Of a stretch of DNA of 64,000 bases, positions 48,112 through 58,591 are shown one piece after another. The stretch spans positions 129,293 to 193,292 of the forward strand of contig JBBHKE010001152.1 in the NCBI GenBank assembly GCA_037447655.1. The letters are read 5' to 3'. This DNA is from Zygnema cylindricum (Eukaryota > Streptophyta > Zygnematophyceae > Zygnematales > Zygnemataceae). Position 1 is the first letter of the stretch; each line of letters opens with the position of its first letter. The notes beneath the pieces are model-generated. The model worked only from the letters and a program-made list of their open reading frames with translations, was not told where the DNA came from and ran no database searches. Position numbers and translations under genes: made by a program.

Positions 48112-50313
48112 AGGAACTAGTGGAAATTTTGAAATATCAGGGCCAAGCTACAGCGAGGGCTGGACCCGTCACAATAGATTGGGAGGCTTTGGAGGAAGAA
48201 CGGAGAAAGTTTTGGGAGCAAGAATTGAACCTCATCCGGGAAGCTCGGCAGAGGTTAAGTGGGATCCTCAGTGGGCGGATTCCTCCAACACTAGTAGCGG
48301 AACCCCCGTCCAGAGATCAACCCCAGCCTCTTTCCTTGGAGACTCGTCAGGAACCTCCTTTTTAGCGGGAAGAGGGGGCAGACACAAGACCTAATATTGG
48401 GCGTTTGGGTGCAGATTCACTGTTTGAAATCGCAACGGCTCCACGGGAAGAGCCTACTTTTGTTTCGGTGGAGGTTTCTGCAGTTGTTGAGGCCTTAGTG
48501 GAGTTACGACAGGACGAAAAAATTTAAATACCCCTGAGACCGTCTACACCTCATTGGCCTCCACCTAGACTGTCCCCTGATCCTCCTCCTTTCCCTCCTC
48601 ATCCTCCTAACTCCCAGGATCTGGCAGCAGACCCTGGGACAATCCCCTCTCCTTTCCCTCACCTTTCGTTTCCCTTACTAGAGCAGACCATGGGTCACCA
48701 GTACCGCTGAATTTACCGTATAAGTTAGACGTCTACTCTCCTCCTCACCGGCGTTCCCCATCCTCCAGTTTCAGAACTCCTCCTCCTGAAACCTCTAGAA
48801 GATGGCCCAAGAAACATACCCCTTTTCCGAGACGAACTCCTTCTCCTCAGAAGTGGCCTTTATCGTCTCCTTCTCCATCCGTGCCCCGAGATCAACCTTT
48901 GAACAAACCTCGGATCCACATCCCTTCAGAGGAGACAATTCTTAAGAACGAAAGGTATTCCCGTGGATATCTAGGAGTCGACGAAGGGGAGTGGGCCCTT
49001 CTTTCTACTACCCCAGGCCAGACAAGTCTTCAGACGCAAATACCCTCTGCACCTAGGGGGCCAAGAGTTCTCCCCGAGAGGACACCCTTCCTCCAACCAT
49101 CCTTTCAGGGGTTGGTACTTCCTCTGCGGGAGGAGTATCCACACCTCGCAGAGTAGCACCTCCTACCAAAGGAGAAGGCGCGCTCCAGTCCCGAAGAAGA
49201 GGACAAAGGGGTCACTTTGCCGGCACAGTTCGTCTGTCCCACCGGCCTTTCCTTTTCTTTGTTCACCTTATCAGCGGAAGAAGAGAAAGAAATGGGGGAT
49301 ATTCGAATATTTACAGGGGACAGCTCGGGGATCGTTTTTTGAGATTTTGAGTTGTTGTCGAAATCGTTCACCCAATCTGAAATCAATAAAAACAAGGGAG
49401 GATCAATGCCGAATGACTTCGAGACGACCCTCTTTCCCATGATGGTCAACTACCTCTTTAGAGGGGCGTTAGCAGACTATAAGGAGCGTCAACCTCTTTT
49501 GATGGCTCATAGCATCAAGATATCTGATCCCACTCTTGATGCGGCCGTTTTTCAAGCGGAGGCTGACTTGGCTGCAGCGGCGGCCACCCCTGTGACAGCC
49601 ACATTTACCGATGATATGAAAATGCAGGCCAAAGGAAGGGCATATGTTAACCACCTGCAAGCTATTCAGGCAGCTCGGGCAGCAACACGCATGGTGGCCA
49701 ATCCCACCCCGTGTACCACCCTTATGAATATCTGGCGACTCCTCTACACCGAGAGGAACGAATTGGCCTTCAAGGAATTCACAGAATTCCGATGCTTGAA
49801 GACAAGACACCCCAAACTCTCCTCAACTGTCTATCAAGCCTGTGCTAGAAAACTAAGCTGTCGACCATTGATCTTCCTACAATGGCCACGAAGTATTTCA
49901 TTGCTGTCCTTAATTCCTTCGAACCGACAGGGCAGACTGCTTTGGATAACTAGATTGCAGGACAAGCAATCCAGGACATAAATCCCTCGGCCAATGACAT
50001 ATCCATGGTGGCCATGAAGTTATACGACCACTTCGTTCACAGTGAGGCTAGGGAAAAGGCCATGACCGGCAAGGCAAGAGCAAATTTTGCAGGATTCGCC
50101 GGGGAAACTTCCTTAAGTGTGGAAGAACAAGCGGAACTCCAAGCTTTGCCGAAGCTTAAAGGGAAGCAAGCTGTGGACAGCGGGCTCGAACCTGCAATGG
50201 GGGCAGACGATCCGGTAATTCTGTACAATTGCCTAAATTGTCAACAACCAGGACATGGATGGAAATGCTGCAGCAGGAAACTCAAACCGAAGCTAGCCCT
50301 CAAAGAGAAATAA
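48112..50313 (+). pseudogene. Gypsy D gag with CCHC knuckle, copy 2 (disrupted)
   Basis: Continues the Pro-rich N-terminal region seen in copy 1 (SKEERRKFWEQ-type helix, then a Pro/Ser tract), with stops near 48363 and 48525. The capsid-like part begins about 49350 and includes MPNDFETTLFPMMVNYLFRG, an Ala-rich helix and AKGRAYVNHLQAIQAARAA. A frameshift near 49790 and a stop near 49950 follow. It resumes at 50005 and ends with zinc knuckle CLNCQQPGHGWKCC (about 50228-50270; C-x2-C-x4-H-x4-C), the RNA-binding nucleocapsid signature. The zone 50318-50780 has no clear frame. Confidence 0.8.
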
Positions 50314-50795
50314 TGGGATGTATAGCGTTCAGAAAAGAGCCAGAAGCAGCATGAACAACAGCTCAAAGGAGCTGGGAGGGGGGAGAGAACACAGGTCACG
50401 AAGAACAATTACCGACCCACTTCCCGGAGCGAAACTTCGAATATGTCCCAGTCCCAACTGCGGCGTATCAAACTGCCAAAGTTTGACAATGCTCAGATCT
50501 CCAACGAGATTCGGAGCAAGTATACCACCGAGGGTCACAAATGCGAGGCTAATGGTTTTATGGGGCACAAAGAGGGGCAATATTTCTAGAAGAACGGATC
50601 CCGAAGGAGATGATGCAATTCGCTCTGTTCACGGGAGGAGGAGAGACTGCGGTTAACCCTTTTCCCCTACAACTCCTTTACCCTTGGGAGCGCCTAGTGT
50701 TGCCTACACCAGTGACACCAGAACAAATAACGAGTGCTCCAGGAAGACTTACACCGGAGATAATAATCTAACAGCAGAGTCAGCAGACGGCTGCC

Positions 50796-52202
50796 ATGGC
50801 TGTACAATTGGCTGCTCTTCGTTTGGGATCGACTTATTGGCCTGCTCCTCTTACGGCAGCGCAACGACTCGAAAGACAGAAGCAAGAGTTACTACAAAAG
50901 CTAGCGGAGCTTGAGCTTCAAAACACATCGGGTGTTAACGAAGATGAGATGATGGGCTGGGATTTCGAACCCCCAAATGCCCACAATGCTAGCAGTTTAC
51001 TTCACAGAGCGTGGAATGTGGGAGTGGGAGATGGTTGTAGACAACTTCGCTGTTCAACCTCTGATCAGAGGAGAGACCGGCAGAAAATGAGCAAGAATGA
51101 CCACAACCGGAAGGCCACTGGGCCTTTATCATTCACGCCCCGGGCAATAGTGCTGAACAGTGACACAGGTCTTGGAATAAAGGCCACCCAACCTCCTCCT
51201 CCTCCTCCTAAGCCTAAACTGCCTCCCGATTTCGAAAATTACAAAAACGAGAAACCACAGCAGGAGAAGAAATCACTAGAAGAGGACAAACAAAGCACTC
51301 AAGATTGGTTTGAGCGGTTCATGGCCGAACGTTCAGACGAGGAGGCACCCAAAACTCCACCAATGCCCGATTCCGGTTTTGAAAGTGATTACAACGAGGG
51401 GGACGAAAAGGATCGGGAGCCAGATTCTCTGGCTTCATCCCCGAGAGCCCCACTCCCTTCCTCAAAGCTTGCTGTCATGCTAGTCTGGAACCTTATGCCA
51501 TATGCCTTGACTCATGTTAAGACCCTCGCTTCCTCCCATAATTTGCCCGAAGATATCCTCATTCAGGCCTTGGGAGAAGAAATTCATTCTGGCAAGGACA
51601 AAGTTAACCGGGCAACAACACCCACGACGGTATATTTGTCAGCTGAGCCGAAAACCCCTATCGTGGATAAGGACTACAAAACCATCTCTGTAGCGCTTAT
51701 TCTGAATCGGACGCGCAACTTCAAGCTTAATGGGTACGGCGGGTGCCAAGACGCTGTGGTCGACACCGTAGCACTTCCAAACCTTATCACCACTTCCGCA
51801 TTGCAGAAAATGCCGGGTGAACTCAGACCCCAAATTTGCCCAAGTAACATCTGCTTAAGCACGGTCAACAGCGGCAGTCAGCCCGTCCATAAAATCATCA
51901 AAGCCATGAACATTGAATTCTCCGATGATGCTAGATAGAAGGTGAAAATTGAACTTCCTTTCTTATTGGTAGAAGGGAATCAGTTTGAAATCCTGTTGGG
52001 AATGGCAACTTGGACCTGGATGAATATGAGTTTAAGTGTTTGGAAAGAGCAATGTACAGTTCGGGACCCCGGAAATCTCGAAGGCACCAAAGTTGTGGAT
52101 CCTTTGGATTTATGGAACCGGGGGAAGACTAATGTTCCTGTGTCTGTTGTTACCCAGTGTATTCCACATCCTCTCCGGCGGAGTTGTTCGACATTTCAAT
52201 AG
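50796..52202 (+). pseudogene. Gypsy D linker and aspartic protease (catalytic site decayed)
   Basis: A 380-codon open frame (to 51938) starts with a coiled-coil-like AAQRLERQKQELLQKLAELE. It continues through a charged, Pro-rich linker (QPPPPPPKPKLPPDF near 51187-51230). It ends in a retropepsin-like segment: QDAVVDTVALPNLITTSAL matches the family pattern xxVDTGAxxNLI, with the active-site Gly changed to Val (DTV). After one stop, ELPFLLVEGNQFEILLG (51950-52000) supplies the second conserved protease block ILLG. The protease would process the polyprotein; the lost Gly means this copy is inactive. Confidence 0.72.
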
Positions 52203-52392
52203 ATATCGCAGAAGACATCTAGCAATTCTCGATTTCCAAGCGATGGAAAGGGGAATACACAAATAGATTATTGCAGGTAACAAAACTCCGGCAAAGAGTA
52301 GATCAGGCATTCTCAGCCTTATTATTATTACCGAAAACAGATTCGACCACCCTGTCAAATGTTTTCCCAACCAAGACTGGTAACAAGGACTT

Positions 52393-53430
52393 CAATCGAC
52401 AAGTGGTATCATTGACGGTCTCGACAGCGGACTTCGGATTTTATCTTTATTTTCAGGAATCAGTTCTGATCTGGAAGCATTTTTGAAAGCAAGATATCGG
52501 GTGGAATCATATACAGCACTGGAGATTTCGCCGAAAGCACGCGCTGTCAGCCAACATCGCCTTCATCAGCTGCACCGCCTATATCCTCAACAGCTTCCAG
52601 TGTCTTCCATTTCCAAAGCTCAGAGGAGTCTTCCCTAGAATGTGGATAACATTATGGCACCCCATTTAGCAAATCTGGGCAGAATTGATCTAGTTGTGGC
52701 AGGATGGCCTTGTCAAGGATACTCCCTCGCAGGACAAGGAAAAGGGCATCAAGATCGCAGGAGTAGCACCTTCTACCAAATAATTACATTAATATCGTGG
52801 ATTTAGCAGCTCCAGGACACACCAGTGGGGTACATCTTGGAGAACGTCCACCCGGGGGATGATAAACGAATACAGGTTGCAGACAGCAGGAAACAAGTAA
52901 CCCGGACTTTGAGAGCTCCTTTGGTTTTTGACGCTGCTCACATGGGATCTCAAGCACACAGACTCCGACATATTGGACCAATATGATCCCGCTTCCGGTA
53001 CTCCGGCAACTGTTGGATAAACAGACCCCCAACCCTCACACTGTAGTACAGCAAATACTTGAAGAAGGGAGACTACCCACACTTGTAACCAAACCAGATC
53101 GTCCTCCTTTCTTCCATGTAACACACCCAGAACTCCTCGCCGAGCCCTCCCCACATTGGTCTCTTTTCCTCACAGTCATGCCTACAGAAAAGGAGCAGCT
53201 GGGATGATTTTTGACAACAAGGACGGAATTTGGACAACACCGACAATTTCAAAATGAGAACAAGCCATGGGATTCCATCCGGGAACCAAGCTGCACCAGG
53301 TATTTCAGACCAACAAAGGTGCGTCCTAATCGGGCAAAGCATGGATTTGAATGCCATTACATGGGTTACCAAACACGCTCTTGCATGTTCTAGTCTCCAT
53401 TCTCCAAATTCTCGCAGAAGTTATCTTTAA
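52393..53430 (+). pseudogene. Cytosine-5 DNA methyltransferase domain in gypsy D (disrupted)
   Basis: One frame from about 52393 to 52983 carries C5-methyltransferase motifs in the canonical order. Motif I is LRILSLFSGISSDLEAFL (52432-52485), the AdoMet-binding FxG loop. A motif II-like acidic residue is in YTALEIS. Motif IV is DLVVAGWPCQGYSLAG (about 52693-52740) with the catalytic Cys codon at 52711-52713. Motif VI is GYILENV (Glu at 52840). Motif VIII-like HRLRHI is at 52957-52974. After frameshifts, EQAMGFHPG (near 53258) and QQRCVLIGQSMDLNAITW (near 53318-53375) resemble motifs IX-X. Two TAG stops (52636, 52804), TGA at 52984 and at least two frameshifts inactivate this copy. It lies between protease and RT, in the element's own coding order, so it is part of the polyprotein and not a host gene. 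It would transfer methyl groups to cytosine C5; sequence preference cannot be read. Subfamily (DNMT1, DNMT3/DRM or other) is uncertain. Confidence 0.87.
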
Positions 53431-53479
53431 GCTCCAAAACTGTTGTCAATGCAAGCCACTTTGAAGCTTCAGGGGGGGA

Positions 53480-55363
53480 GACAGAGGAGAAAAATTCTAC
53501 ACCCAAGAGTTCCTTTAGTGGGGGGGAACGGTAGTTCAAAAAGGGACAGCTTAGCCGAAGTTGTCAGCAGTAAAGTATTATCCGAAAGAGTAGAGGCGGA
53601 TCCACCGATTGGGCTAGAGATTGACATCAATCTCTGGGGGAGACCACCAAAAGCTTGGACCACAGTTGAGCCGGGGAAGATGGACTGCACTCTGGGGGAG
53701 CAGCTGGACCCTCAGCAGAAAGAACAGCTAACGGAACTCTTGGCCAAAAACAATCAGGTTTTCTCCTGGTCAGAAACAGATGTCGGAATATACAAAGGAA
53801 CCCCCTTTAGTATTGACCTGATGGACGAAACCGCAACTGTTTGGTAGAAACAGTACCCTCTCAGCTTCAAGGAGAAGGAGTTTATCACCGCAAAGGTCCA
53901 AACTTTGGTAGGCGCCGGGTTGGTTCAGGAAAGCACAGGACTCCATGGGTTTGCTTCCCCCACAGTTCTCCCTCCTAAGAAGGATTCATCTGGGAAAACT
54001 GTAGATTTCCGAATGTGTGGGGATTACCGCATGCTGAACACGGCCACCATTCCTGACCGTTATCCAATGCCAACCCCGGAAGAGATTTTTGACTCTCTTG
54101 CCGGGGCCACCATCTTCTCCACACTGGATATGAAGAATGGATTTCACCAGATTGCCATGGAACCAAAACACCGGAAGAGAACAGCATTCTGGGCCAGATC
54201 TAGAGTTTATGAGTGGATTTATATGCCTTTCGGACTGAAGAATGCACCAGCCAAGTTCCAACATGCCATGGACGAAGCGCTCCGAGCAATCGATTGTGCC
54301 CGGTGCTACATCGACGATTTGATAATATTCTCCAAGACCTTTTAAGAACACCTGGAGCATATCCAAATTGTTCTCCGGGCCCTTCAAGCAGCGAGCTTGA
54401 AATGTCACACGGGGAAGGGTATTTTTGGGGTGCACAAAATTATTTACCTCGGACATGAGGTGACTCCTGGGACAGTGGGTCCCCATATGGTTAAGGTTGG
54501 AGCCCTTGACGCTCTTCCTCCCCCGAAGGACATTTCTGCCTTGCGCACCTTTCTCGGCCAGGCCAACTACTATCGCACGTTTATTCCTGAGTTTGGTAGT
54601 CACGCCCAGCCCCTAAATAAGCTATTGCGGAAAGATCAAGAATGGCTGTGGGCCGAGGAATACCAGATCACTTTCGAGTTCTTGAAAGATGGCCTTAAGA
54701 AACACCCAGTGCTCCGGATGCGTGATCACCAGAGACCTTTCCATCTTTACACTGATTGGAGCAGGTTTAGATAGGGAGCGGTTTTGGCCCAAGTTGACGA
54801 CGCCGAAGCCGAGTATGTGGTGGCTTATGCCTGTCGGAGCAACAACCGAGCTGAGGGGAATTATAGCAGTTACCATGGGAAGCTTTTGGCAGCTGTGTGG
54901 GCCATCCAGCATTTCAGGCCTTATTTGTACGGGGTCCCTTTCACACTGATAACCAACCACCAACCTCTAAAATGGATCATGGAGAATAGTAAGTTGACCG
55001 GCAAACTCGCGAGATGGGTGCTTATCCTACAGGAATATGATTTCAGCATCGTTCACCGGGCAGGGGAAATCCATGGGAATGCCGACGGACTTAGCCGAAA
55101 CAGTGATCCTTCTACACTGGATTCCACAGGCGCTCGGCATGACGAAGACCCGGAAATCAGTTTGGGACTCATTCGAGCATCCTCCGCCTTAATTTGTCTT
55201 CCTCCATGTGAGGGGGCACTGTCCACCTTTGCAGCAGATGTTGAGGGGCAGGCACCCATTAGAGTCGGACGGAAAGACATCTGTAACGACTCCGAGGCTC
55301 TCGAATCCATCCAGCAGGGATCACCTCTTCCCCATTTGGCAGGATTTCAATTGTCCCGAGTGT
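53480..55363 (+). pseudogene. Gypsy D reverse transcriptase and RNase H (disrupted)
   Basis: RT begins after a linker (EQLTELLAKNNQVFSWSETD near 53725) and a stop at 53845. Conserved blocks are PTVLPPKKDSSGKTVDFRMC, YRMLNTATIPDRYPMPTPEE, TIFSTLDMKNGFHQI, YMPFGLKNAPAKFQ and the catalytic YIDDLIIF at 54307-54330. A stop at 54343 and a frame change precede the thumb (FLGQANYYRTFIPEFG). RNase H starts near 54740 with HLYTDWSRFR, where a stop follows, and continues 54784-55130 with ETTELRGI-type active-site context and QPLKWIMENSKLTGKLARW. It ends HRAGEIHGNADGLSR, the usual gypsy RNase H end. Decayed but clearly gypsy. Confidence 0.93.
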
Positions 55364-55366
55364 AGA

Positions 55367-56535
55367 CCCGGATGGCGGCTTATGAATGGGACCGAGGTGT
55401 TCTTCTCCGAAAATGGTTAGACCGTACGAGGAAAGTGGTTCCTCCCCCATCAGATCGAGAAATATTGATTACTAATCTCCACAAGCAATGTGGACACTTC
55501 GGGCAGAAGCGGACCACTTCCCTAGTTACAGGCTCGTATTGGTGGCACGGGTTGCGAGCCCAAGTCAACCGAATCGTACAAACTTGCTCTTCTTGCGATC
55601 GAGTTAAGGCCTCCTTTGACAAAAAAGGCGGGACTGAGTTGCATTCTCTCCCTATCCGGGGGATATTTTATCGGTGGTCTTTGGATCTTTTGGGACCTCT
55701 TTGGACCTGCAAACGTGGGAATCGTTTCGTCCTGGTCATGATTGAACATTTCTCAAAATTGATAGAGCTTCTGGTTTTGCCGCGAAAGGAGTCCAAGTCC
55801 ATCGCCGACGCTTTCTTGCAGAGGATCCTGTCACAATTTGGAGGGCAGCAGAGGTTCTGACAGACCAAGGATCGGAATTTGCCAGAGAATTTACAAATCT
55901 TTTGGAGAAATGCCTAATCGACCATCGACTTATAAGTCGCAACCACCCTCAAGCCGACAGTTTGGCCGAAAGGTGCGTACAAACAGTGAAGCAGTCACTA
56001 CGGAAATATGCCGTGCAAGAGGACTTGGGAGAATGGGACAAAAGGGTGCCTTGGATTGCCATGGGATACAGATTCAGCAGACAGGCTTCCCTCCACTCCT
56101 ATAGTCCTTACTTCATCTTATTCGGACAGCATCCCATTCTGCCCGGGGCTACCTCGGCCCAAACAGTGGTGCTCTCGGAAATGGATCACAAAGGGACTGT
56201 CGAAAAACTGATCGCCGATCGTGCCAATATCTTCCACCAAGAGATGCCTCTTGCCATGGGGAATTTACAGGCGGCACAACACCGAGATCAATTGTGGTAT
56301 TCCCAGCGCCAGAACGGGGAATATGTGCCCAGACAGCGACGGTTTATGCCGAGAGATTTTGTATATCGAATGCAACAGAAAAAGGACACGCTTGACATTT
56401 CTGTCGGGCGGGTGATTTTGAAAGTGGTGGAAGTCTCAAACAAGGGAGTTCTGACTTTGGAGGGGAAAGATGGTCGAAGAATTAAAGAGAATCAGATCAA
56501 TGTGGCTCCTTGCCATCTCCGAGGATTGGAAGACG
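55367..56535 (+). pseudogene. Gypsy D integrase (disrupted)
   Basis: HHCC zinc-binding domain: HKQCGHFGQKRT with paired C-x2-C in QTCSSCDRVK (about 55480-55610). Catalytic core: first Asp in RWSLDLLGPL (near 55690); second Asp in LTDQGSEFAREF (near 55855-55885, reached by a frame change after the stop at 55858); Glu in HPQADSLAERCVQT (near 55945-55985). The C-terminal part contains FVYRMQQKKDTLDISVGRV and VLTLEGKDGRRIKENQI, an SH3-like DNA-binding tail. Only one frame break is needed to read the domain, making it the best preserved part of the element. It leads without a break into the PHD finger. Confidence 0.92.
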
Positions 56536-56735
56536 AACCCACTTTCCACATGACTTGCTTTGCCGATCCCCCTTCCTGTTCTTCATCATGTAACCTGTCC
56601 TCCCAGCAGCACGACATCTTGGTCTGCAATCAGTGCGGCCAGTGTTGGCATCCAGCTTGTCTCCCCTCCTCGTGGGAATCACGCTCTCCATCCCCTAGTC
56701 CATGGTTCTACGGGGACTGTGAATTGGGCGGGTAA
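56536..56735 (+). pseudogene. C-terminal PHD finger fused to gypsy D integrase
   Basis: The last ~65 codons of the integrase frame contain CSSSC (56577 and 56589), then CNQCGQCWHPACL: C-x2-C-x4-H-x2-C at 56625, 56634, 56649 and 56658, exactly the central PHD spacing. They end in WFYGDC. A canonical PHD ends W-x-C-x2-C; here the seventh ligand reads Tyr, a probable mutation in this copy. The first pair is spaced x3 rather than x2. PHD fingers usually bind the histone H3 tail (methylated or unmodified Lys4). At an integrase C-terminus, where chromoviruses carry a chromodomain, it could steer integration to chromatin with a given mark. Alternative: a generic zinc-binding tail. Confidence 0.72.
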
Positions 56736-56765
56736 CTATTTCTTTTTCTTAGTCAAGGCTGACTA

Positions 56766-56777
56766 AGAGGGGGGGAA
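56766..56777 (+). other. Polypurine tract of gypsy D
   Basis: AGAGGGGGGGAA just after the integrase-PHD stop and directly before TTGGAGGACC, taken as the 3' LTR start. Confidence 0.7.
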
Positions 56778-58250
56778 TTGGAGGACCGACCCGATTACCG
56801 AGAATCCAAATCCCTTTCCCTAGCCTAATGGGAAAGGAAGGGGGAAAGGAGATCTTTTCGCCCCCCCCCCATTCACTTTCTCTTACTCCCAGTTTCGGTG
56901 TCTCTCCTATCTTTGCATGCATATCTATGGGAAGGATGGGGGGTCAGTAGGGGGCATGATCCTTATTCTGGGAGACCTTTCGCATTTGGGGGGGGGAGGG
57001 GGGTTCTTTGCAGGAATCCGATGCCAACTACCTCGGGCTGTGGGCTCTTCCCTGGGGATTCTCGGGCACGCTCGACAGCTGTCAAGCTCGAGTGCTTTTC
57101 AGGCACCCCTTTTTATTACCGAGGATTTCCGTACCCTTCCTACCCGTACTGTTCTCAGATTAAAGAGAAGCAAGCACAACCAACCAGAAGGATTATAGTA
57201 TTTCCTGTACGAAACAGGAGGCATTTTATTTCGTGCCTAACGGAGGCCGAACGACAAAGTTCTACCGTCTAAAAGATCGCAGTTCCGTTACATAGCACTA
57301 GCTTCCACCAGCCCTAGTGGGGGGTACATTGTGGATTGCCACGTAGACTTCCATACTTTAATCTAGATTATGTTGTTAGCTGTCTGTAGCAATTCAGTTC
57401 AGGTTCAGCTGACCAATGGGTCATTTATTACATTAAGTCAAAGCTTGGCACTTCTGTGTCCTTTTAGTACTTTGTCTTAAAAGCTATGGAACAAATAATA
57501 ACTTCCGGCCGCGGATCTAGCGGTAGTCAGAGGTCCAACTTTTTGCCCCAAGGGTAGTACACATTATTTTGTCTTATGTCAGTTCGGTTGCCGTTGCTGG
57601 CTGCTCATTGGCTAATAGCGTAGGTTTGACTTTTAGACCTGAAACAGGACAAGCTTTTGCTGTATAAGGCACTTGGGGCCAAAAGAGACAGGTTGCTTTT
57701 CAGTAATGTCTCCTGTGAAAACCCTCAGAAAATCCAACAAACTTTTTTTGGAAGAATCTTTGTTTTGTTTGAATTTATTGCCATCATTGTTTTGGATTGG
57801 TCCATTGAGGGAATCATAGTTCGGGCTGGTAGTTAGCACTATCGTCCCTTTGGGTGATTTTCGAATCTTTCGCTGCTTGAAACTGACAAGAGTCTGGCCA
57901 GTTCCGAACTGCGGACACCGAGGGTTGAAAGAGTACCATACCTATTTACACTACCATGGGGAGAGAGTTCGCCCTTGTCTCTTTGTCCTCGTAAATTGCC
58001 GGGGTATGTTAAGCTTGCTTCGCCATCTTTTATATCTTCCATCTTATACTTTATTTCTGTGGTCAAGGTGATATTGTTAAATCTGAAACAGCCATTCCTA
58101 TTTATTTTTATGTGTCCATGTGGTAGTGCATTTGTGTATTCGCTTGTAATTTCTTTTGCTTTGGCGTGAACTCCTCGGAGTAATACTGCCACTTCCTTGT
58201 ATCGAAACAGTGGGTTTGGAGGGAACAAATGCTATAGACTTCCCGTGAAG
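56778..58250 (+). repeat. 3' LTR of gypsy D copy 2 (segments A and B)
   Basis: Segment A (56778-57079) starts TTGGAGGACCGACCC and ends GCTCGACAGC. Segment B (57080-58250) matches the LTR of copy 1 (37384-38550). Placement after the purine tract supports A+B as one 1473-bp LTR. TG/CA termini are not clean, so the limits are approximate to a few bases. Confidence 0.65.
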
Positions 58251-58550
58251 TTGGAGGACCGACCCGATTACCAAGAACCCAAATCCCTTTCCCTGGCCTA
58301 ATGGGAAAGGAAAGGGGAAAGGAGATCCCTTCGCCCCCCCCATGCACTTTCTCTTACTCCCGGTTCCGGTGTCTCTCCTATCTTTGCATGCATATCTATG
58401 GGAAGGATGGGGGGTCAGCAGGGGGCATGATCATTATTCTGGGAAGCCTTTCGCATTTGGGGGGGGGAGGGGGGTTCTTTGCAGGAATCCGAGGCCAACT
58501 ACCCCGGGCTGTGGGCCCTTCCCTGGGGATTCTCGGGCACGCTCGACAGC
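58251..58550 (+). repeat. Second copy of gypsy D LTR segment A
   Basis: TTGGAGGACCGACCC to GCTCGACAGC again, ~300 bp, highly similar to 56778-57079 but followed by different sequence (TTTTTGATTGC) instead of segment B. Probably the start of a second D LTR in tandem, or a recombination product. Confidence 0.8.
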
Positions 58551-58591
58551 TTTTTGATTGCAATAGTCCTTGGGAGTCTAAATGAGGGAGT

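Larger units (their letters stand above)
48112..58250 (+). mobile_element. Ty3/gypsy retrotransposon D, copy 2, with DNA methyltransferase and PHD finger
   Basis: A long gypsy-order element lacking its 5' end (replaced by a Copia LTR). In order: gag tail, CCHC knuckle, aspartic protease, cytosine-5 methyltransferase, RT, RNase H, integrase, PHD finger, purine tract, 3' LTR. Coding sequence is less AT-rich than the Copia elements. All major domains are readable, but stops and frameshifts occur throughout. Together with copy 1 the whole architecture can be deduced except the exact LTR limits. Confidence 0.88.

Noticed and set aside
52393-53430. Bacterial methyltransferase contamination or an independent host DNMT gene
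   Set aside because: It lies between gypsy protease and RT with the same pattern of decay. The surrounding polyprotein order is continuous, so it belongs to the element.
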